Part shown: piece by piece, positions 1 through 5,623 of the stretch
How the letters are laid out: each line of letters starts with the position of its first letter
How positions within the stretch are numbered: position 1 is the first letter of the stretch
DNA from: an uncultured Collinsella sp.
GTDB lineage: Bacteria; Actinomycetota; Coriobacteriia; Coriobacteriales; Coriobacteriaceae
DNA length: 7,372 nucleotides
Assembly (NCBI GenBank): GCA_958431945.1
Contig: CAUASQ010000080.1
Span: forward strand, 1-7,372
Reading direction: 5' to 3'
Program-made: the position numbers and the translations under genes
Notes under the pieces: model-generated
The model's input: only the letters and a program-made list of their open reading frames with translations
Told to the model about the DNA's origin: nothing
Database searches by the model: none

Positions 1-1991
1 GACAGGTAGTTGGTGGACAGGTCGTCGACCTCGCTCGTCTGGTCGCAGCCGGCAACGTCGTAGTTGGCCCAGATGATGTAGTCGGTCTGCCACAGACGTT
101 CCTGGTGCGTGGCGTCGTCCTCGCCGGTAAACCACTTATCGTTGAACTTGGACGGGAAGAACGGCTGGTGGTCGCCCCAGAACACCACGACCACCTTACG
201 GTCGAGCTTGCTCAAGGCGTTGAGGAAGTAACGCAGCGCTTGGTCGGACTGCTCGATGCACGAGACATACTCGTCAACATCGGAGAGCGTGCCGTCCTCG
301 ACGGTCTTAGCGTCCAGGTCGGTCGTGTCGATGTTCAGGTGCATCTGCTTGTCGACCGGCAGCAGACCCGTGTCGTAGCCCGAGTGGTTCTGCATGGTCA
401 CATCGAAGATAAACTGCGGATCGGCGTTCTGGTCGAGCAGCTCAAGAATCTTGTCGTAGGTTGCCTGGTCGGTCACCATGCCGCGCAGGGTATCGGCGCC
501 TTGGAAATCGTTGATGGACAGGAACTGGTCAAAGCCAAAGTCCTTGTAGACGTTCTCGCGGTTCCAGTTGGTCGCGTGGTTGGGGTGCATGGCCGTGGTG
601 GAATATCCGAGCGACTTGAACTGCTCTGCCAGGTTCCCAGTCGTTTCCATGTTGTAGATGGTGTAGGGGTACACGCCCGAGCCCAGGTTGGCCATGGAGT
701 TGCCGGTCATAAACTCAAACTCGGTATTGGCGGTACCGCCGCCGTAGGCGCTCACATAGAGCTTGCCGCGGCTGAGGCAGTTGGACAGGCTCTTAAAGTA
801 CTGCGGACCCTCGTAGCCGGCGCGCATGTTCTGGTAGATCGACAGATCCGAGAACGTCTCGTTCATGATGGCGATGACCGTGGGCTTCTCGCTGTCGAAT
901 TGCTCCTTTGCAGCGGTGCGCTCGTCGCTCTTGGCGGCGTCGGACTTGTCGTAGGCCTTGGCGTACTTTTTGAGCGTGGCCTTGGCATCGTCGGCCGAAT
1001 AGTCGGCGGGTTTGGGCGGTTTGATGGACTGCGCTGCACTAATAAAGGCAGGCAGATAGCCCTCGCGCCAGTAGCTCTCGAGCGGACGCCAGGTGTAGAC
1101 GGTGATGCCGAGGGTGTTGTAGTAGTCGATGAGCGTGGCGTGCGCGGTCACGCCGCCCAGGCACAGTACGGCGACGAGCAGGTTGGTGAGCAGGATGCGC
1201 TTGGCGTTGGCAGCACCCTTCTGGCGATGCGGTGCCACGATGCCGGCGTACTCGCACAGCAGCATGGCGATGGCGGTAAAGCCCATGGACAGCACGCAGA
1301 ACAGCGAGATCGAGAAGGTGTAGCCGGTGCCGGCGACTGCGGCGGCGGTGGAGATGGCCGAAAGGTCGCCCGGCTGGATGGGCATGGATTTAAACGTGAT
1401 GACGAAGAACTCGGCAATGCCCAGGACAAAGAGGGCAAAGGCCAGGACCGCGGGAGCTGCGCCGTGGCGCTGGAACAGGAAGAACAAGCCGACCATGAGC
1501 ACGGTGATGATGGCCCACTCGAGCAGGATGCACAGGGGGTAGACCCAGGTAAAGTCGTGGTTGGACGAGACCTCCATGCCCAGCAGCGCAAAGACGCCGG
1601 CGAGCAGCAGGCACAGGACGGCGGCGACGAGTGGTTTGCCCACAAAGGCGCCGCGCAGACGGGCGAGCTTGCCGGTGGGGGCGGGGGCGTCGGGTGCAGC
1701 GAACGCAAAGACGCGCGGGGCGATGCGGTCACGTGCGATGCTGGCCCAGGCGCAGCCGGTGAGGATGGCGTTGGTCAGGATGAGCATCACAAAGGCGAGC
1801 GGCTCGTTTTGGGCGACGAGGCCAATGGCGCCCCAAATGGTCAAAAAGACCTGGAAAAGACCGAAGGCGACGCTCCACCCAAGAGCGCTTTTGGCAACGG
1901 TGCCCGACTGAGCGCGAATGGCCTTGGCCTCGCGCAAGACAAGGTAGACGGTCGCCGCAAGACCGACGAGCGAGATGGCGGCAGCGAACAT
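1..1991 (-). CDS. LTA synthase family protein (membrane-anchored sulfatase-fold phosphoglycerol transferase), C-terminus cut by window edge
   Basis: Likely transfers glycerol-phosphate from phosphatidylglycerol to a growing lipoteichoic-acid-like polymer on the outer face of the membrane. 663 codons are readable and no stop is reached. Residues 1-285 hold about eight hydrophobic stretches (near 2-19, 41-60, 65-85, 117-137, 150-173, 180-200, 224-248, 265-285), followed by a charged linker and an extracellular sulfatase-fold domain from about 370. The metal and catalytic motifs of the LtaS family are all visible: Glu378 in MNETFSD; Thr420 in GGGTANTEFEFMTG, the expected nucleophile; His469 in HPN; His536 in QNHSGYD; and Asp607-His608 in FWGDHQP. 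By family knowledge these correspond to the Mn2+ ligands, nucleophile and substrate pocket of S. aureus LtaS. The ATG start is supported by GAGGAG seven bases upstream. S. aureus LtaS has five membrane helices, so the N-terminal part is larger here. The polymer made is not certain; related enzymes modify other envelope glycans. Confidence 0.9.
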   Translation of the reverse strand, partial: MFAAAISLVGLAATVYLVLREAKAIRAQSGTVAKSALGWSVAFGLFQVFLTIWGAIGLVAQNEPLAFVMLILTNAILTGCAWASIARDRIAPRVFAFAAPDAPAPTGKLARLRGAFVGKPLVAAVLCLLLAGVFALLGMEVSSNHDFTWVYPLCILLEWAIITVLMVGLFFLFQRHGAAPAVLAFALFVLGIAEFFVITFKSMPIQPGDLSAISTAAAVAGTGYTFSISLFCVLSMGFTAIAMLLCEYAGIVAPHRQKGAANAKRILLTNLLVAVLCLGGVTAHATLIDYYNTLGITVYTWRPLESYWREGYLPAFISAAQSIKPPKPADYSADDAKATLKKYAKAYDKSDAAKSDERTAAKEQFDSEKPTVIAIMNETFSDLSIYQNMRAGYEGPQYFKSLSNCLSRGKLYVSAYGGGTANTEFEFMTGNSMANLGSGVYPYTIYNMETTGNLAEQFKSLGYSTTAMHPNHATNWNRENVYKDFGFDQFLSINDFQGADTLRGMVTDQATYDKILELLDQNADPQFIFDVTMQNHSGYDTGLLPVDKQMHLNIDTTDLDAKTVEDGTLSDVDEYVSCIEQSDQALRYFLNALSKLDRKVVVVFWGDHQPFFPSKFNDKWFTGEDDATHQERLWQTDYIIWANYDVAGCDQTSEVDDLSTNYL

Positions 1992-2204
1992 GCTGAGACT
2001 CCTCACAAACTAAAACGTACGAAAGCGGGGGTTTACCCGATTGTTACCAAGATATGCGCTGCAATTGGTGTCTGCGCACAACAACCAGCCATATTAACGC
2101 GCACGTGTGGCGGTGTGGCGCAATGTAGTGGCGACCTGCGCGATAATGGACGGGAATTACACGGAAACGTAAAGGCTTCTTAAAGAATTAGCGAGGATGA
2201 GGCG
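1992..2204. promoter_or_regulatory. Divergent intergenic region between LTA synthase and nitroreductase genes
   Basis: This 213-base gap must hold the promoters of both divergent genes. It is more AT-rich than its flanks. On the plus strand GATAAT at 2142-2147 is a possible -10 box for the nitroreductase, but the matching -35 position is poor. No convincing -35/-10 pair was found for the minus-strand gene. An 8-base tandem duplication (gtgtggcg twice) lies at 2105-2120. No riboswitch or terminator fold was recognised. Confidence 0.35.
1999..2004 (-). promoter_or_regulatory. Ribosome binding site of the LTA synthase gene
   Basis: Read on the minus strand this is GAGGAG, followed by a seven-base spacer and the ATG whose first base is at 1991. 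It fixes the start, because the in-frame GTG five codons further upstream overlaps the site itself. Confidence 0.8.
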
Positions 2205-3062
2205 ATGAACGAACGGGCCTGTATGACGAGTGCGGGTGACGTGGGCGCGGGCGGCTATCCGGTCGAGACGACGGGCAACGCGGTGCTGGACACGTTGGAG
2301 CACCGTTCCTCCACGCGTGCCTTTGCGCGTGATGACGACGACCGTCCCGTGGCGGTGACCGACGAGCAGCGGGCGGCGATTCTGCATGCGGCGAGTCGCG
2401 CGCCGTCGGCGGGTGCCATGATGATGTATTCCATCGTGAGCATTCGCGAGCAGGCCACGCTGGACCGTCTGGCCGACCTGTGCGATCACCAGCCCATGAT
2501 CGCCAAGGCGCCCTGGGCACTTATATTTATGGTCGATTATGCCAAGTGGATCGATCTGTTTGAGCATGTGGGCTGCTTTGAGCCCGAGTTTGTCGAGCGC
2601 ACGGGCAAGTCGCCCCGTCGTGCGCCGGGTCTGGGCGACTTTGCCATCGCGGCCCAGGACGCCGTGATCGCCGCGCAAAATGCCGTGGTCGCCGCCGAGG
2701 CCCTGGGGCTGGGAAGCTGCTACATCGGCGACATCGTCGAGAATGCCGAGGAAGTCGCCGAGCTGCTCGATCTGCCGCCCTATACCATGCCGCTGTCGAT
2801 GCTCATCATCGGCGCGCCCCGTAAGGAGCGCCCGGCGATTGCGCATCCCGTGGTGAACCTGGTGCACGAGGAGCGCTACTGCCGTGCGGATGCCGCGACC
2901 ATGGACGCGCAGGTGGCCGAGATGGACGCGATGTTTCGTCCGCACGCCCGCGAGGTGGGGGAGCGCGTCGTGGACATCTATACCCGCAAGCACACGAGTC
3001 CCTTTATGGCCGAGATGAGCCGCTCCATGGAATGGTGGTTCAAAAACTGGCTCGGAAAATGA
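2205..3062 (+). CDS. Nitroreductase-family protein (FMN-dependent oxidoreductase)
   Basis: 285 residues, probably a soluble FMN enzyme that uses NAD(P)H to reduce nitro-aromatics, quinones or an unknown physiological substrate. The nitroreductase fold shows in HRSSTR at 33-38 (the FMN-phosphate-binding arginine region), the conserved RAPSAGAMMMYSI stretch at 65-77, and the AQNAVVAAEALGLGSCYIG segment ending near 175, which is the FMN-contacting helix and loop of the NfsA/FRP group. The C-terminus ends in an aromatic SMEWWFKNW segment also seen in anaerobe members of the family. The first ~28 residues are weakly conserved in character, so Met7 (2223) is an alternative start. The ATG at 2205 is preferred because GAGG at 2193-2196 sits eight bases upstream. 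It is slightly longer than the 220-250 residues common in the family. No other gene is in its transcription unit: the next gene, kup, has its own promoter box. Substrate is unknown. Confidence 0.85.
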   Translation: MNERACMTSAGDVGAGGYPVETTGNAVLDTLEHRSSTRAFARDDDDRPVAVTDEQRAAILHAASRAPSAGAMMMYSIVSIREQATLDRLADLCDHQPMIAKAPWALIFMVDYAKWIDLFEHVGCFEPEFVERTGKSPRRAPGLGDFAIAAQDAVIAAQNAVVAAEALGLGSCYIGDIVENAEEVAELLDLPPYTMPLSMLIIGAPRKERPAIAHPVVNLVHEERYCRADAATMDAQVAEMDAMFRPHAREVGERVVDIYTRKHTSPFMAEMSRSMEWWFKNWLGK

Positions 3063-3065
3063 CGG

Positions 3066-3096
3066 ATGTGACAAGGGGACAGTCCTTTTGTCACAT
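3066..3096. repeat. REP-like imperfect palindrome downstream of the nitroreductase gene (element A)
   Basis: Nine-base perfect arms, ATGTGACAA at 3066-3074 and TTGTCACAT at 3088-3096, flank the core GGGGACAGTCCTT, which can itself fold inwards (GGGA with TCCT-type pairing around CAG). It begins 3 bases after the nitroreductase stop codon. The right arm is not followed by a run of T, so it is a poor intrinsic terminator, though it may protect the mRNA end. The core closely resembles the loop of the hairpin at 5558-5595, which suggests a dispersed family and not a one-off structure. Confidence 0.7.
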
Positions 3097-3179
3097 TTCA
3101 TATCGCCGCGGTAGCCTAAAGACTGTATAAATCTTTATCTAGCTGGGAAAACAGTGCATTAAAACATGGGCCGATTACC

Positions 3180-3185
3180 TATAAT
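3180..3185 (+). promoter_or_regulatory. Probable -10 box of the kup promoter
   Basis: A perfect TATAAT lies 35 bases before the kup start codon, in a locally AT-rich stretch (about 3120-3200). At a 16-18 base spacing the upstream sequence (around 3156-3163, cattaa-like) is a poor match to a -35 box, so activity may depend on an activator. Transcription from here would give a leader of roughly 30 bases, too short for a riboswitch. Confidence 0.5.
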
Positions 3186-3204
3186 CCCTTCGAACATTAA
3201 AGTT

Positions 3205-3210
3205 GGGAGG
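3205..3210 (+). promoter_or_regulatory. Ribosome binding site that decides the kup start
   Basis: GGGAGG lies ten bases before the ATG at 3221. A longer reading from the in-frame TTG at 3203 would put this site inside the coding sequence, so the ATG at 3221 is chosen. Confidence 0.75.
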
Positions 3211-3220
3211 AAACCGGCTT

Positions 3221-5248
3221 ATGGAACAAAAGGCCAAGGAGGCAGCCTCGCACGCTGCGATTCCTGTGAGCATCTCGGCGATGCTCGTCACGCTGGGCGT
3301 GGTGTACGGCGATATCGGCACCAGCCCTATGTATGTAACCAAGGCGCTCGTCGCCGGCAACGGCGGCATCGGAAGCGTCACGGAGGAGTTCGTGCTCGGC
3401 GCGCTCTCCCTTGTCGTGTGGACGGTCACGCTGCTGACCACCATCAAGTATGTGCTCATCTCGCTGCGCGCCGATAACCATGGTGAGGGCGGCATCTTTG
3501 CCCTGTACAGCCTGGTCAAGCGCTGCGGCAAGTGGCTTATCATCCCCGCCATGCTGGGTGGCGCCGCGCTGCTCGCCGACGGCATCCTGACGCCGGCCGT
3601 TACCGTTACCACGGCCATCGAGGGCCTGCGCACCATCCCGGCGGTCCATGCCGTGCTGGGCGATGACCAGGGCCGCGTCGTCGCCATTACGCTCGCCATC
3701 ATCATCGTGCTCTTCTTGGTGCAGCGCATCGGTACGGCCAAGATCGGTCACGCCTTTGGCCCCATCATGACGCTGTGGTTCCTGTTCCTGGGCGGCACGG
3801 GTCTATTCTTTGTCTTCCAGCACCCCGCCGTGCTGCTGTGCCTCAACCCGGTGCGCGGCATCGCCTTTTTGCTGAGCCCCAACAACCACGCGGGCATCAT
3901 GATTCTGGGCAGCTGCTTCCTCGCCACCACCGGTGCCGAGGCGCTCTACTCCGACATGGGCCACGTTGGCCGCGGCAACATCTACGCCACCTGGCCGTTC
4001 GTTAAGTGCTGCCTGCTGCTTTCCTATATGGGCCAGGGCGCTTGGCTTATGAACAACGCTGCCAACCCCGAGCTCATGGGCATTGCCGACCTCAACCCGT
4101 TCTACCAGATGCTCGCCCCGGGCCTGCGCCCGTTTGCCGTCGGCCTTTCCACCGTCGCGGCCATCATTGCCTCGCAGGCGCTCATCACCGGTGCATTCTC
4201 GCTGGTGTCCGAGGCCAGCCGTCTGGACCTCATGCCGCACATGCAGGTCTTCTACCCTGCCGAGACCAAGGGCCAGCTCTACATCCCCATGGTCAACAAC
4301 GTCATGCTTGTCGGCTGCGTCATTGTGGTGCTGCTGTTCCAGAACTCGGCGCATATGGAAGCCGCCTACGGCCTTGCCATTACGCTGACTATGATGTGCA
4401 CCACGCTGCTGCTCTTCTTCTACCTGCACGAGGAGCGCAAGCTCAAGGTTGCTCCGTGGATCTTCGCAGCCTTCTTCCTTTTGCTCGAAGGCTTCTTCTT
4501 CGTGAGCTCGCTCACCAAGTTCTTCCACGGCGGCTACTTCACCATCCTCATGGCTGCACTCATCATGGGCATTATGGTGTGCTGGTACAACGGCACGGCG
4601 GTCGAGCAGCGCCAGTTTACGCTGCTGCCGCTGCGCAGCTACCTGCCGCAGCTCAAGCGCCTGCGCGACGACGACCGTTACGAGCGCATGAGTGACAACG
4701 TCGTGTACCTGACCAAGGACACCCATACCGACTACATCGACCGCGATATCGTCTATTCGATTTTGGACAAGCATCCCAAGCGCGCTCGCGCCTGGTGGTT
4801 CGTGAATGTCGAGACCATGGACGAGCCGCATACCTTTGCCTATTCGGTCGAGACGTTCGGCACCGACTACGTGTTCCGCGTGCATCTGTACCTGGGCTAC
4901 AAGATCAACCAGCGCGTCAATGCCTACCTGCGTCAGGTTGTTCAGGACCTGGCTGCCACCGGCGAGCTGCCGCCGCAGACGCATGACTACTCGGTCTACA
5001 AGGATCCGGGTAACATTGGCACGTTCAAGTTCGTCCTGATCCGTAAGCTTCTGGCGCCCGAAAGCGATGTGGAGCCCAGCGAGCGTACGGCCATCACGCT
5101 CAAGTACATCATTCGCCGCGCCGCCGGCACGCCCGCGCGTTGGTACGGCCTGGAGAACTCCAACGTGAGCTTTGAGTATGTGCCGCTGTTCACCAAGTTC
5201 AAGGCCGTGAACAAGATGCAGCGCCTGGCTCCCAACGAGCGGCCGTAG
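3221..5248 (+). CDS. kup: Kup-type low-affinity potassium uptake permease (K+/H+ symporter)
   Basis: 675 residues; imports K+ with protons across the cytoplasmic membrane. About twelve hydrophobic segments fill residues ~15-455, then a cytoplasmic domain of ~220 residues follows. Family signatures are GVVYGDIGTSP with Asp31, DNHGEGGIFALYSL at 85-98, ADGILTPAVTV with Asp120, and TGAEALYSDMGH with Glu240 and Asp245. By alignment from memory, Asp31, Asp120 and Glu240 match the functionally important acidic positions 23, 116 and 229 of E. coli Kup. The C-terminal part (for example IDRDIVYSILDKHPKRA and FGTDYVFRVHLYLGYKINQR) resembles Kup of lactobacilli and lactococci more than the E. coli protein; one lactococcal Kup is known to be inhibited by c-di-AMP. 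It heads a same-strand run that includes a small membrane protein and a KdpDE-like pair. No terminator is seen between kup and the small gene 69 bases downstream. Confidence 0.95.
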   Translation: MEQKAKEAASHAAIPVSISAMLVTLGVVYGDIGTSPMYVTKALVAGNGGIGSVTEEFVLGALSLVVWTVTLLTTIKYVLISLRADNHGEGGIFALYSLVKRCGKWLIIPAMLGGAALLADGILTPAVTVTTAIEGLRTIPAVHAVLGDDQGRVVAITLAIIIVLFLVQRIGTAKIGHAFGPIMTLWFLFLGGTGLFFVFQHPAVLLCLNPVRGIAFLLSPNNHAGIMILGSCFLATTGAEALYSDMGHVGRGNIYATWPFVKCCLLLSYMGQGAWLMNNAANPELMGIADLNPFYQMLAPGLRPFAVGLSTVAAIIASQALITGAFSLVSEASRLDLMPHMQVFYPAETKGQLYIPMVNNVMLVGCVIVVLLFQNSAHMEAAYGLAITLTMMCTTLLLFFYLHEERKLKVAPWIFAAFFLLLEGFFFVSSLTKFFHGGYFTILMAALIMGIMVCWYNGTAVEQRQFTLLPLRSYLPQLKRLRDDDRYERMSDNVVYLTKDTHTDYIDRDIVYSILDKHPKRARAWWFVNVETMDEPHTFAYSVETFGTDYVFRVHLYLGYKINQRVNAYLRQVVQDLAATGELPPQTHDYSVYKDPGNIGTFKFVLIRKLLAPESDVEPSERTAITLKYIIRRAAGTPARWYGLENSNVSFEYVPLFTKFKAVNKMQRLAPNERP

Positions 5249-5306
5249 TCGACGCTCGAGGTTTGTCTGCGAACGGGCGGGCTTGTATTGACGGGGATTG
5301 AGTCCT

Positions 5307-5312
5307 GGGAGG
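5307..5312 (+). promoter_or_regulatory. Ribosome binding site of the small membrane protein gene
   Basis: GGGAGG is spaced five bases from the ATG at 5318. It is the main evidence that the following short frame is translated. The 12 bases tgggaggaaacc at 5306-5317 are identical to 3204-3215 before kup. The in-frame TTG at 5288 has no comparable site. Confidence 0.7.
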
Positions 5313-5317
5313 AAACC

Positions 5318-5512
5318 ATGGATGCAAAGGTGCTTGACGGTTGCGATCTTGCGACCGAGCTGGTGCGTGAGGTACGCGCCGATGCTGCCGAAGATCGGTT
5401 CTTTACGAATCGGGCCAACATGGATATGGCCGATCGCGTAATTTCGATCGTGGCACTGGTATTTGGAGCGGTGTGCGTGTGCGCACTGCTCGCGCACGTG
5501 CTGTTTGTCTAG
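5318..5512 (+). CDS. Small single-helix membrane protein of unknown function, between kup and the histidine kinase gene
   Basis: Not recognised as any named family. 64 residues: a charged, acidic N-terminal half (1-40, with ELVREVRADAAEDRFF at 14-29) and one hydrophobic stretch at 41-64, beginning VISIVALVFGAVCVC, that reaches almost to the C-terminus. The expected topology is a C-terminally anchored protein with the charged part in the cytoplasm. A strong ribosome binding site precedes it, and the frame runs from 69 bases after the kup stop to the REP-like hairpin. The position suggests a role with Kup or the adjacent kinase, by analogy with small subunits such as KdpF, but it has no visible similarity to KdpF, which is about 29 residues. 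Two cysteines (53, 55) lie in the helix. That it is coding is fairly likely; its function is a guess. Confidence 0.7.
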   Translation: MDAKVLDGCDLATELVREVRADAAEDRFFTNRANMDMADRVISIVALVFGAVCVCALLAHVLFV

Positions 5513-5543
5513 CGACTGCAGGTTGCAAAGGCTATACACTTGG

Positions 5544-5603
5544 AACCACCACGAGGGAAACCACCACAAAGGTGCCTGTCCCTTTGTGGTGGTTTTTGTT
5601 TTT
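5544..5603. repeat. REP-like or terminator-like hairpin with duplicated left arm (element B)
   Basis: Perfect 15-base arms, AAACCACCACAAAGG at 5558-5572 and its reverse complement at 5581-5595, enclose the 8-base loop TGCCTGTC. The right arm runs into TTTTT at 5593-5597 and another T run at 5599-5603, so on the plus strand it could terminate transcription after the small gene. A partial copy of the left arm, AACCACCACGAGGG at 5544-5557, lies immediately upstream. Read on the minus strand the core is AAAGGGACAGGCACCTTT, similar to the core of element A at 3066-3096, which places both in one repeat family. It could be a terminator, a mobile REP-type element, or both. Confidence 0.75.
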
Positions 5604-5623
5604 GAGAGAGGGGCGGGGCGCTG

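Noticed and set aside
2105..2120. Tandem 8-base repeat gtgtggcg as an operator
   Set aside because: It is a direct repeat of low complexity in a GC-rich spacer, with no dyad symmetry and no second copy elsewhere in the window.
105..2183. Plus-strand open frame of 692 codons
   Set aside because: It lies antisense to the LTA synthase gene, whose protein carries a full set of family motifs. The plus-strand translation is rich in Gly, Val, Asp and Gln without domain character, and is an artefact of high-GC codon use.
3066..3096. Element A as an intrinsic terminator of the nitroreductase gene
   Set aside because: The stem is not followed by a T run (only TTTCATAT). The palindrome is better described as a REP-like element, although some termination or mRNA protection is possible.
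2157..3101. Minus-strand open frame of 314 codons
   Set aside because: Antisense to the nitroreductase gene; the plus-strand protein has clear FMN-binding motifs and a ribosome binding site.
3063..3220. Possible c-di-AMP (ydaO) riboswitch upstream of kup
   Set aside because: Expected because such riboswitches often precede K+ transporters, but the conserved ydaO motifs are absent and the TATAAT box leaves only about 30 bases of leader.
5263..5291. Possible promoter TTGTCT-17-TATTGA before the small membrane protein gene
   Set aside because: The spacing is right but the -10 match is poor (three of six). Read-through from kup, with no terminator between, explains expression adequately.
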